A stretch of 18,117 nucleotides of DNA from Gymnopus androsaceus JB14 (GCA_009733575.1 ML770135.1:1-18117); one strand, 5' to 3'. Positions 1 to 9,402 are shown, numbered from the stretch's first letter. Program-made: numbers and translations. The notes: a model not told the origin generated them from the sequence alone.

Positions 1-1102
1 CCTCCCTGGTCTGTTACATTCGTTACTCAAGCCTAGTTCTACAAAAAGGCAGCTCAAGCAATTTGAAAACTTATATATAATCGGGCTGGATTCTATTGAA
101 TCTAATCTTGAATTTCAAAATATTGCTTAAATTTTGGGAAAGATTTTAAGTAGAGAGAAGCAAGTACCAGTGAGGTAAGACTTTCAACAAGCATACCATC
201 AATTAAAGCCAGAAAAAACAACGCTGATTTATAGAAGAAGGGAAGGGAGAAGTCTGGGTCCTTAAAGTAGTCCTACTACCAAAGTAGTTCTACCAAGAGC
301 TTTGTTGGAGTAGCAGCACCGAAGCTACAACAGGGCCAACATTGTGATACTGACCGTCACTCTCAGGCCCAGCCTCTATGGCAGAGCTTCAATTAGAACA
401 GAAGCTGCGCACTGAGAGCTTGATTAATGGCCAGTATCAATGATGAAATCAAGCATTGCAAGCAATTCCAATGAAGGTACTGCTAGTGGCAATTTGAAGC
501 CTAGGACTTTATTAGAGTCCTGAATTATTTCCAGACCTAGCTGAAGACAGTGACACACTACAACAATTGAAGTATTAATAGTGCATATCCGCCCTCAGCT
601 AGTGCAATGAGTCTGGGTTCAAGCACAAATACCGCTGAGAGCCGAGGTTTTAACCAAGGCTTACTTTCTGTTAGAGCTCAATGTATACTAGGTGACTGAC
701 TTTTAATTGTAGAGTCTATGGGAAATTGTACACCGTTCGCCAATTGTAGGGGTCAATTTTTGATCAGGTGATCTCGAGGTCCATATGGGTGGAACATTAT
801 TTGGCTATCATTATCCAGTATTCTCAAAGCCTAGCTCAGTTCTCAATAACTCGTATCTGAGCAGCAGAGGACACATTAATAATGATGCTGACTCACAACA
901 ACAAGACGTGTGAAGGCATGAGAATTTTATGTTTGCCAGCACTCAGCATTCTGAACCATCATTTGCTTGCCGGTCGAGCTTTCCATGAACCATTTTTTCA
1001 TCCATATTGTTCATGGTCCAATGGCATCATCGTCTTCCAAACAGGACAGCAAACGACATTCTCTCAGAATCTTGAACCCAAACGGATACGTTGGATAAGA
1101 AT
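1..1102. other. Unassigned, decayed repeat-like DNA
   Basis: No gene can be supported here. A plus-strand frame starting at base 2 stays open to about 139 and then continues with scattered stops to about 410, reading like an eroded mobile-element protein. I recognise no domain. The short open frame at 882-1190 is proline- and histidine-rich, runs into the LTR that starts at 1103, and is not convincing as a gene. The stretch is best read as old repeat DNA into which the copia element inserted. Confidence 0.35.
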
Positions 1103-1236
1103 TGTTAGGAAGTACTCTGCGGGCCGGTGTCATACCCATCTGGAGTGCCGGAATTGCCCTTTCATTTTGATTACATATGCTGTGTCATAGGTATTTCCAA
1201 TCTAGTTGTTTTGATCCATACCACCATACCTCAACA
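1103..1236 (+). repeat. Left LTR (134 bp)
   Basis: The left LTR is equal in length to the right LTR (2560-2693) and differs from it at about 10 positions. At least four of the differences are CpG against TpG or CpA. Confidence 0.8.
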
Positions 1237-1237
1237 G

Positions 1238-1249
1238 ATTATGAGACTG
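1238..1249 (+). other. Possible half-tRNA primer-binding site
   Basis: ATTATGAGACTG begins one base after the left LTR. The core TTATGAG matches the complement of the anticodon stem-loop of an initiator tRNA-Met, the primer type known for copia elements. The match is short and the call is tentative. Confidence 0.35.
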
Positions 1250-1373
1250 GATACTCTATTCTGAGCTATTCCTTCCTTACAACTCACACCACAACAAGCA
1301 ATTCCAGCTTGACTACTACCACTATCAATATTCTCTTGATTTCAGCTCCTGTTACAAGCCCCTATTACCACCA

Positions 1374-2558
1374 ATGCACCCAGAAACTCCCAATATGGCT
1401 AGAGAACCCATTGTTGATGTGCTACAGTATGTGCATGTTGAATTATGGGGTTCTTCTCACACAGAATCCTTTAGGAAGAAGCACTGGGCAATGATATTCA
1501 CTGATGGAGCTTTATCATACCATGTCCCTGATTTCCTTATCGATAACACTTCCTCTGCCACTCTGGATGCATTCTGTAGATACCACCATGGTTCAGAGAA
1601 GCAGACAGGGAGGAAATTGCAGATGATCATGATTGTGGGCAAGGGTTCCCTGGATACCCCAGAAATTTGCTCATACTGCCGGGAGAACAGAATATGGATT
1701 GACCACCAACCACATCCTATGAAGGATGAAGCATGAGCTACTGATCAGAAACTTATGACCACCACACGTTCCCATCTTGACACTCTCAGCCTCCATCATT
1801 CCTTTTGGGCAGAGATCTTTGCAACACTCTACTACCTCTACAATGTCACTCATGGATTCATTGACTGTACACCAGCTGAACAATGGTTGGGAATCCCTTA
1901 TGACATCTCACACTTGTGGAAGATTGGATGTGACATTTGGGCTCAGGATCATTCATCAAACCAGCTGCTGAAAGGCCAATTACTTGGTTACAGGGGACAG
2001 CTAGGTTACTGAGTCTTCATCCCAGATAGGCAACCTTTCCTGTTTGGTAAACTACATGAAGTTAGATTCACACCTCCACCCAGACCTCTAAACAACTATG
2101 AAGAGGTTGTTGATGACATAATTCCTTTAATTCCTCCAATTTCTTTTACCCAGCCACCTGCAGAACAGCCTACTGTCACTCTCCTACCATCACTGGATGG
2201 CAACATTGCAGATATCCTTCCAGTCCAATTGGCATCACCTTCACCTTCACCACCGCCTGCTCCACCTTCACCTCTACCTCAGCACCCTCCACCTGCTGCT
2301 TTGATTCCACCTCGTCGATCAAATCGCATACCAATACTATTGCAGATTCTTCTTGACCATCAGGCAATAGCTGAGCATGAAGAGGAGGCAAGAAAACAAG
2401 GAGAGTTGTGGGCTAGAGATAATCAGGTTGATAAGAGAGAGCCTGAGGATAAGGTCCAAGTACATTTTGCAGTACCACCATCATCTTCAAGTCAGTCCTC
2501 TACTTCTCAATATCCTTACATTGTTCTTATCTTACCACCAATTCCACATAGTAGGGGG
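1374..2558 (+). pseudogene. Copia integrase fragment (decayed)
   Basis: A single reading frame runs from 1374 to the polypurine tract, broken by in-frame TGA codons at 1734-1736 and 2010-2012. Residues resemble the copia integrase core in order: an H-V-E-L-W-G block where H-x-D-x-W-G is usual, a QTGRK block, then PHP, HSFWAE, a TPAEQW block, LLGYRG and a proline-rich tail ending RRSNRIP, which is typical just after copia integrases. The first catalytic Asp position carries Glu. The usual R-T-D-N-G-G block is replaced by an unrelated sequence, so the second Asp is lost. This is an inactive remnant. The order of motifs makes the family assignment safe, while the deletion end points are inferred. 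Confidence 0.78.
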
Positions 2559-2559
2559 G

Positions 2560-2693
2560 TGTTAGGAAGTACTCTGCAGGCCAGTGTCATGCCCATCCGG
2601 AGTGCTGGGATTGCCCTTCCATTTTGATTACATATGCTGTCTTGTAGGTATTTCCAATCTAGTTGTTTTGATCCATACCACCATACCTCAACA
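2560..2693 (+). repeat. Right LTR (134 bp)
   Basis: The right LTR follows the polypurine tract at 2551-2559 immediately. It is the same length as the left LTR and about 92-93% identical by eye. Confidence 0.8.
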
Positions 2694-3787
2694 AGGGTCA
2701 GACTAGGCATTGGAAAGCTACTCCGAGAATTGTGTGTTCTATTTTTCGTTCCATTTTTTGGACTTTGTTTATCTTGTGGTATATAGCTTTTTTGAGGCAT
2801 TCTGGCCTTCCTCCCTTTGTTTGTGATTAGGACTGGATTCAGAAGCGCAACTGTCCAATTCATTTTCATTTTCATCTGCATGTCCATATCCATGTGCCCA
2901 CTTTATTTCCTACGCCCTCTACACGCTATGCTATAAAAGGAGTGGGTTTGTGCTGCGTTGTTGGAGATTGGAGTCTGTTTCTTATCCTTGCATGTTGTGC
3001 CTTTTGCATCCATCATGATTTATTTGCATGGCTTTCAATGCTTCCACCCACTTTCAAAACTATCCATTGCCAGTTCCTGAGCTTGGGTCCCCGCACAATG
3101 ATTCTTGGCAAATAATGATTTTATTGCTTGTATAGAGGCCATCTAGGAGAGAGGTTTTTTTGGACCTAGGTTAGGCAACAACCCCTACCATCTCATTCAC
3201 CAAGCCCTGCTGCAACTTTGCTTGATGCAGGCCATGTGCAGGGGATTTTGGAACTTCAAGGCTAACTATTGTGGCTATATTTTCCTTCCTTTGGATTGCA
3301 CCACCTCTTCGCTATGCAAATCCTCAAAATTTGGGCCATCCTTCAGGCTTCTCAATCTCACTTGATTTTTGTCATGCTTGAGGCCAATGATTGATGATAC
3401 TTAAATCACTCAGGCTTCTTTCATTGATGCCATCAATGCTTTCAATGAGTGATGCAGCAGGAACGGGAACAGGAGTACTGAGCATGGTGGATGTGTACGG
3501 ATATGAAGAAACAGAGGTGTTGTTTGGGAGGCATAGCATTCCAACGGTTTTAAATTTATTCCAAACTGACAATCTTGCCTTTATCATCCTCCTTGACACC
3601 AACCTTGTTGGCCTTTCGCATGGATTCTCCAATTCCATCTAACCAATTTGCAAAAATTTTATCTTCCGTATTTCCAAAGCTTGTCTTCCATATTTCCGAA
3701 GGCCCATTAACCTGGGATATTACGATTCTCTCATTTGTTGCTTATTGTATACCACCTCCAAGCACAAGCTAAGTAGAATAACTTTAC
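2694..3787. other. Unassigned DNA with coding-like patches
   Basis: There is no recognisable complete gene. TATAAAAGG at 2931-2939 has the form of a core promoter, but no coding region follows it. On the minus strand 3375-3741 reads like a decayed coding exon (listed separately). The ATG-rich minus-strand peptide near 2870 is low complexity. Confidence 0.35.
3375..3741 (-). pseudogene. Unidentified decayed coding fragment
   Basis: A minus-strand frame is open from 3741 to 3559 (about 61 codons) with protein-like composition, including the stretch KTSFGNTEDKIFANWLDGIG and then GESMRKANKVGVKEDDKGK. Near 3565 the better frame shifts by one base and continues as VWNKFKTVGMLCLPN to a stop at about 3372. 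I do not recognise the family. The balanced charged composition and the single shift suggest a decayed exon and not random sequence. It could be a transposon protein or a fragment of a host gene. Confidence 0.3.
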
Positions 3788-3823
3788 AATTTTAAACTAA
3801 TATTTGTACATCTTCTACTGCAT
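3788..3823 (+). repeat. Left half of a third copy of the hydrolase upstream region
   Basis: AATTTTAAACTAA through CTACTGCAT matches 16670-16705, just upstream of hydrolase copy 2, with about four substitutions, two of them at CpG sites. The match stops abruptly after GCAT and resumes at 4513. Confidence 0.65.
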
Positions 3824-4512
3824 GACTGGGGGGGATGGCTGCAAGCAGCAAAAAGCCTAACCTTTTGGAATTTTACTGAGCATAATACAACCACAACAAA
3901 GTTTCTTTCACCAACTCAGCTGTCTTCAATGCTAGTGACTCAGTCCTTTTGAGTTCATGTCTTAAGATGAATGGCCTCAACATGCACAATCCTTTCAGGG
4001 AGTAACATGCAAGAGCATCACATAGGTGCTTTGGATAGAGCAACAGCTAGCTAGATCTATGCATACTGCCTCAAGTGAATGTACTTGTGAGTTGTGTGCT
4101 GCAAATGCAAAAGTAGGAATTAGTGGTGTGTTGCAGAATAAATCCTTCCAGAATTTGGGGGCTTAGATTTGAATAAGGATTGCAAGACTAATGCAAAATG
4201 GATATTCAGCATCACTTCAACATGGTGCCGGTACTAGTAGTCACTGGTAAGACCAGCAGAATTAAGCATGGATGAGTCTCAGACATTGAACATTTGATAT
4301 GGAAGTGCTATCAAGGTGGGGGAAGAAGTAGAACTGAGTAGAAGAGATGCTGAAGCTTGTAGCTTGCTGTTGAATGGCAGAGATAAGATGAAGATTTACT
4401 AAATGCAGCATGGCTAAGGTTAGGTGTTCCAAATAAGGCCGTGGATTGTCTGAATAAGGTAATGGTACAAGAAAAACTTTTACATAAGGAGGCCAAACCT
4501 AAAGGTTTGGCA
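3824..4512. mobile_element. About 689-bp insertion of unknown type
   Basis: This segment separates two pieces that are contiguous at 16670-16761, which implies an insertion here. AT is present at both edges (3822-3823 and 4513-4514). No terminal inverted repeat is evident. Near the right end CCAAACC-TAAA-GGTTTGG forms a small hairpin. No open frame inside has a recognisable product. A deletion in the other copy is the alternative, but the clean contiguity there favours insertion. Confidence 0.45.
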
Positions 4513-4571
4513 ATAAAGCTGTATAATTACAAATATATGTTTTGTCATGAATTTGGATGCTTACTCCTTCC
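4513..4571 (+). repeat. Right half of the third hydrolase-upstream copy
   Basis: ATAAAGC, then ATAATTAC and ATGTTTTGTCA, then GAATTTGGATGCTTACTCC match 16702-16761 with few changes. Similarity fades after CTTACTCCTTCC, and no hydrolase coding sequence follows, so the copy is truncated. Confidence 0.65.
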
Positions 4572-4840
4572 TAGACTCGCAAACTTGCATAGTTTCTGCC
4601 CTTTGCATGTGATACTCCCATGTCCAAAAGGAGAAGAATGCTCGGTAATAAACAATAAATACTCTGAAAATTAATATTTGCCACCATGCCTCTGGCCGAT
4701 CCACCAGTCAGGCCATGTCACCATTAATTATTGTCATTGTTGAAGCTGTTGCCAAGCACGCTACTAAAAAAAACACAAATAAAACTAGTTTATTGAGTAT
4801 GTTATGGTGTGCAGTACTGATAGCTATGGAGTAATGGTGG
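4572..4840. other. Downstream flank of the MULE gene, termini not found
   Basis: This is non-coding sequence between the truncated promoter copy and the stop codon of the MULE gene. It should contain the 3' end of the MULE element, but I could not find a terminal inverted repeat or a 9-bp duplication pairing with the far side. Confidence 0.4.
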
Positions 4841-6379
4841 CTAGGATTGAGACAAAAAGGTAGGAGGAGCAATATTGCTCTGGGGATAGTACATTACAGG
4901 CAGTAATGTTGTAGGAGATGGAATACTAGGCAAAATCAGTGAAGATAGTGCTGGAGGATGAGGAGAAGCCACTGGTAATGAAGGAGGGTTTGGTTGATTC
5001 AAAGCTCGGTACTTTTCCTGTAGTCAAGCAATAACAGATTCATTAGTACCACTGCCTTTAACATCACATACCTTGCATAGCTTGTTCAAGGTTGCATGCA
5101 ACAGGCAGCAGAGTGCTGCTGTGTCATTGATATTGATATGTTGAAGGTCTGGGGGGACAGATGGAACAGCGATGGCAGGTATTTGCAAGAGCTGGACTGC
5201 AGGCACTGCTTGCGAGATCTTTGTGACCTTGGATCTGGGAAAAAATGCGAAAACGTGAATAATTGAATGTTGAAATGAATCAGTTGCACACCTTAAAGAT
5301 ACCTTTGCATCAGGCTTTGCACTTGAGCCCAACTGCTCTCCACCAGCATAAGCATCTGTATGCTTTCTCTTCTTTGATCCCTTCACCTCAACACCCATAA
5401 CATTGGCTGTTTCACGCCATGAGCCTTGATTTGGTGCGACTTTCTTTCTTGGTGGCAAAAGAGTCTTGTCGAAGTGTTCAAGTTCTTTGATTACATGGGA
5501 TAGCTGGGTTTGAAGAGCTCAGAGAGATGGTGTAATGGCAGGTGGACTTTGTCAGAATGAAATTGTCAAGGATGAGAGTTTCGAAGTAATTTCATAGAAG
5601 AATGTTTGCTCTTCAGTGTTGGATGTAGAAGAGTGAGGAGCCTCTGGGTCATATGCATTCGAGTTTGATTGAGATGCATTGCTGTCAGATGGGCCTGGAA
5701 TGCAAATGAGAGCAGAGAGAGGGACCAACTTCACTGTCTCTGGAAACACATGTCAGACTGCACAGATGTGCTTGCAGAAGCAAATGACGGGAAAGGAGAT
5801 ACATGTGCATTCTGACAGCTCTGTGTCAACATGATACCAAACCTCCGAGTCAGATTGTGACTGAACATGAAAAGCAGTCAGAGACTGAGTTCCATCTTCA
5901 AGCTTTTCTGGAGTAATAGCTGAAGCTGGAATAGACTCGGCTCTTTTCTCAATTGCAATGTGCTCTTTAACCTCAAGATTGACACCTTCAAATCCAAACT
6001 TCTGATGGTGGTGACAATGGAGGAAATAAGGGATAGCACAATCAACAAGAATGTAGAGAAGATGGTCGAGGCAACAGTTTCTCTTTCCTTCAAGAAATTT
6101 TTCCTTCAGTAAATGGTGCCACCTGTGATTTCTGTCTGTCAGACAATAGATCCGGTAATATATAGAAAACCTATACTTTGACAAGCATGTTTGTGTCACA
6201 TAGAACAAAGATGTTCCAGTCTTGTCTATAGATAGCAGACCAGGTGGTGATATCATTCAACCAATGCTTTTCAAAGTAAACTATCAAGCTCAGAGGAGCT
6301 AAAAGCTTGATCTTTTCCCAATAAGCATCAAACTCAGCCTTTATTGCTACTTGTATCCACTTTTTTAGCAACTCCCATA

Positions 6380-7006
6380 CTGTGGCAGCAAAAATTAACC
6401 GAACATGCAAAATGTCACCTTGTAACGGCCATAGCAGGGCAAATAGCACATATTACAGTTTGTGCTTGGGGGAAATATTGTAGCCCTTTCGATTCCGCAG
6501 ATGGTCCACATTTTATATTTGAGAAATATTTACAAATGGTAGAGTTATAGGTCAATACGTACAAAGCATCAAATTTTATGATGTAATTTTTGTGAATTTT
6601 GACTCTAATGAGCTTTTTTCAATGTGTTCCTAGGCCTTTCTTGTGATTATTTTTGTACAGGACTACTATTGGGACCATAAGGCTTTTATATCATGGCTTA
6701 AACCCAGAAGAAACATGCCATATTGATGCATCAATTGCAGATGTTTATTTTTACCGGAAATTACAATAGCAGATAAATGAGGGCAAATCATGGGAAGGTT
6801 TAGTGGGTGATTCTATAGCATCTTGAGTCCTAAAGTGATCCCATCTTACAGAATTAAATAATATAGGAAATTCATTGAATTATAGCACAAGAAACTTCAA
6901 GTAGCAATTTTTCTGGGGTAATTTCGATTTTAATGGCCTTAATTTGAATGTTTTTGAACCTTTTCTGCTGATGTTTTTTTCTGACCAGACTCTAGGGATG
7001 CATATA
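6380..7006 (+). repeat. Left arm of the long inverted repeat
   Basis: It pairs with 8144-8771. By eye the central 6531-6911 differs at two positions only, the outer 165 bp at about 16 and the inner 95 bp at about eight. It carries no convincing coding sequence. Confidence 0.88.
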
Positions 7007-7152
7007 GTTCCATAATACATCTTGGCCCCATCATACTAGTCTTGGTTCTGATCAAAGAGCCTCCACCATCCCAGAAATATGGCCCAACTAGGGACTAAGA
7101 ATTTCTTGCCTCTTGTCTTCAGTACATAGAGTGACTCATCAGCAAAACCTGG

Positions 7153-7250
7153 ATAATGGTCATAGTGGCCATAGCAATCTATAGCAAGCCATAGCAGGTC
7201 ATAGCACTATGGCTGCTATGAGATGCTATAGCTTGCTATGAGCTCCTATA
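7153..7250. repeat. CATAGC/GCTATG motif cluster, left
   Basis: CCATAGCAAT, CTATAGCAAG, CCATAGCAGG and TCATAGCACT follow one another at a 10-bp step, and then inverted GCTATG versions follow. Such subterminal motif clusters are typical transposase binding sites, for example in hAT elements. Confidence 0.6.
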
Positions 7251-7582
7251 AGATTACCGAGTGCTCAAGCCAGCTGTCAGTCTCTCCCACCAATGCTATA
7301 TAGCACTGAGGCATGGGTGTTTTGACTTCCCAAGTTCTCTTCCTTCCTTCTCCCTAACTTCCTTTTTTTTTATCAAGTCGAAGTTCTAAGTCACTTTAGT
7401 CTTGGTAAGTCTTACCCTTCAAATTTATTTTCATATATCTAATTGAGCTGCCATAACCATTTAGTATTTATTTGGCTCGGAGCTCAGATAGTATATATAT
7501 AAGCCTATGAGGAAGCAGGAGCAGCGGCGATACAGGGACTAGTGGTGAACGGGAGCGGCGGTATATGGAGTGCCAATAGTAA

Positions 7583-7752
7583 GCAGGAGGCATGTCTGGG
7601 TGCATACATTACTGTATATAGAATGCAAATTGCACATGACTGATTACCAAAAGAGCGAATTGTTCAACTGAGCGGGAGGCACATCTGGGCGCATAAATTG
7701 CTGTATATAGAATGCAAATTTACTGATTACAAAAAGTGCGAATTGTTTGATC
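7583..7752 (+). repeat. Two imperfect direct repeats of about 85 bp
   Basis: Copy one spans about 7583-7667 and copy two about 7672-7752. Shared blocks are GCAGGAGGCA/GCGGGAGGCA, CTGTATATAGAATGCAAAT, CTGATTAC and GCGAATTGTT. Copy two lacks a few bases in the middle. Confidence 0.7.
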
Positions 7753-7805
7753 AAATTAGGAAGGTAATCGGAAATCAAACAATTAAATGCTTTTGAACCG
7801 GTGCA

Positions 7806-7918
7806 TTCCATAGCAACCCATAGCAGCCCATAGCATTCCATAGCTCTGGATAGATGGGGACCTTGCTATGGGTGCTATGGGTGCTATGAGTGCTGGATAG
7901 CACTATCCAGCGCTGTCC
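7806..7918. repeat. CATAGC/GCTATG motif cluster, right
   Basis: TCCATAGCAA, CCCATAGCAG, CCCATAGCAT and TCCATAGCTC occur at a 10-bp step, followed by GCTATGGGT units in inverted orientation and the palindrome GGATAGCACTATCC. It mirrors the cluster at 7153-7250. Confidence 0.6.
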
Positions 7919-8143
7919 AGTACACCCAGGTTTTGCTGATGCTGTACCATCCAAAATGATTCATAGATATCCTCCAGCATCAAAGAACCCCATCACAGCC
8001 TCAATGCTTGAATTCAGACACCACAGGCTAAATACAAGCTCATATTTTTATTTAGGGCAGATTTTCGAAAATAATTGTGGAAGATTTGTGTTTTTGAACA
8101 TGGAAAATGGCCTCATTCATGGACCCAACTTGTGATATGAAGG

Positions 8144-8771
8144 TATATGCATCCCTAGAGTCTGACCAGAAAAGAATATCAGCAGAAAAGGTTCAAAAAC
8201 ATTCAAATTAAGGCTATTAAACTCAAAATTACCCCAGGAAAAATTGCTACTTGAAGTTTCTTGTGCTATAATTCAATGAATTTCCTATATTATTTAATTC
8301 TGTAAGATGGGATCACTTTAGGACTCAAGATGCTATAGAATCACCCACTAAACCTTCCCATGATTTGCCCTCATTTATCTGCTATTGTAATTTCCGGTAA
8401 AAATAAACATCTGCAATTGATGCATCAATATGGCATGTTTCTTCTGGGTTTAAGCCATGATATAAAAGCCTTATGGTCCCAATAGTAGTCCTGTACAAAA
8501 ATAATCGCAAGAAAGGCTTAGGAACACATTGAAAAAAGCTCATTAGAGTCAAAATTCACAAAAATTACATCATAAAATTTGATGCTTTGTACGTATTGAC
8601 CTATAACTCTACCATTTGTAAGTATTTCTTAAATGTGAAAAGTGGACCATCTGCAGAATCGAAAGGGCTACAATATTGCCCCCAGGCACAAATTGTAATA
8701 TGTGCTATTCGCCCCGCTATGGCCGTGACAAGGTGACATTTTGCGTGTTTGGTTAATTTTTGCCACCACAG
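8144..8771 (-). repeat. Right arm of the long inverted repeat
   Basis: This is the reverse complement of 6380-7006. A hairpin transcript across both arms would have a stem of about 627 bp, with a nearly perfect central 380 bp. Confidence 0.88.
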
Positions 8772-9037
8772 TAGTTCCGGGTAATGCAAAGTCACAAAAT
8801 GCTGTTGCCATGCATGAAGTACATGACACCAGCATAAGAAGAGCCTTGACTCGTGATAGACACATTGAAGCGCGTTCATCTGACCATGATTCTTATCAGA
8901 CATAGCTTATGCTGGAATGATGGTTGGATTTTGGGTGCAGATAGTCAAAAGGAAGAAATTGCTTGTAGTTTCCTGTGCATTAGACAAGACCATCCAACCA
9001 CATGGCATACCATGACCCCACTTGTCCCTGGCAAGAA

Positions 9038-9402
9038 GGGTGAACCAAGGGGCATTCGGCACCAGAACAATAGACAAAGTCCTCTTAATGTGACTTGTTA
9101 TGTCATCATCAAAAAACCAATGCCAATCTAGGTGCTTAATAACAATCGCACTGAGCTTTTTGCATCATAAAGGGCAAGAGCTATTGCTAAAGTAAAAGTA
9201 GCTGACTATTGTAGACTTTAAAAAACATATATGAGTGCAGTAGCAAATATTTGTATGGGTATGTTAAGATTTGCGGAAGTGTGGACAAAAAGCTAAGTGT
9301 GTCACTGCACGTGCTAATCAGAGCCTTGCATGGTACCTTTCCTAACTAGGCAAGGTAGGTGATGGTCTGCCATTCGGATGCCAAATGTCCCTTGGGGTGA
9401 AC
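9038..9402. mobile_element. 349-bp hAT-type MITE with 8-bp target duplication
   Basis: The element proper is 9046-9394. GGGTGAAC stands at 9038-9045 and again at 9395-9402, a perfect 8-bp duplication. The ends CAAGGGGCATTCGGCA and, inverted, CAAGGGACATTTGGCA form terminal repeats. An 8-bp duplication with CA-starting ends is characteristic of the hAT superfamily. Removing the element and one duplication restores the MULE frame ...GMSLFT-LLARDKWGHG... exactly. The interior is non-coding, so movement would depend on a transposase encoded elsewhere. Confidence 0.9.

Larger units (their letters stand above)
1103..2693 (+). mobile_element. Internally deleted Ty1/copia-type LTR retrotransposon
   Basis: Two direct repeats of exactly 134 bp (1103-1236 and 2560-2693), each starting TGTTAGGAAGT and ending CTCAACA, bound a 1.3-kb interior. 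A polypurine tract GTAGGGGGG (2551-2559) lies directly before the right LTR. The sequence after the left LTR, GATTATGAGAC, resembles the initiator-Met half-tRNA primer site used by many copia elements. The interior goes from a short leader straight into the integrase. Capsid, protease, reverse transcriptase and RNase H are absent, so the element cannot be autonomous. A convincing target-site duplication is not visible: AGAAT on the left against AGGGT on the right. Confidence 0.82.
7137..7941. mobile_element. Nested 805-bp inverted-repeat element (CATCAGCAAAACC family)
   Basis: The ends are perfect 16-bp inverted repeats, CATCAGCAAAACCTGG at 7137-7152 and its complement at 7926-7941, with CT directly outside both. 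The first 15 bases match the ends of the small MITE at 10755-10864. Inside each end lies a cluster of CATAGC-type motifs. The interior has two imperfect direct repeats of about 85 bp and no recognisable protein. An alternative reading is that these termini are the innermost part of the surrounding element's arms, but the shared termini elsewhere argue for a separate family. Confidence 0.55.
6380..8771. mobile_element. 2.4-kb long-inverted-repeat transposon with TA target duplication
   Basis: The left arm 6380-7006 and right arm 8144-8771 are inverted copies of about 627 bp, both beginning CTGTGGYRGCAAAAATTAA at the outer end. The element is flanked by TA at 6378-6379 and 8772-8773. Removing it with one TA rejoins the MULE frame as ...HYPEL-WELLKKW..., direct proof of insertion. 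The total of 2392 bp plus TA is divisible by three. The unique centre (7007-8143) holds another inverted-repeat element and no recognisable transposase, so this is a non-autonomous foldback-type element. The TA duplication suggests the Tc1/mariner or a related group, but the termini alone do not settle this. Confidence 0.88.

Noticed and set aside
882..1190. Open frame of 102 codons on the plus strand
   Set aside because: It crosses the exact start of the LTR at 1103, has no motif, and is bounded by other open frames of similar length in unrelated phases.
1098..2698. 5-bp target duplication for the copia element
   Set aside because: AGAAT and AGGGT share three of five bases. That is too weak to claim, although an old, mutated duplication is possible.
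2931..2939. TATAAAAGG as a promoter
   Set aside because: The form is good, but no supported coding region follows within reach, so it is mentioned only in the regional entry.
3824..4512. Helitron identity for the 689-bp insertion
   Set aside because: There is a hairpin near the right end and AT at the insertion site, but the ends lack the TC start and CTRR finish expected of Helitrons.
7160..7900. CRISPR-like array from the CATAGC repeats
   Set aside because: Units are about 10 bp with no spacers and occur in both orientations. They are subterminal motifs of a transposon.
7644..8135. Short open frames within the nested element
   Set aside because: They lie in inverted and direct repeats, show no protein motif, and span element borders.
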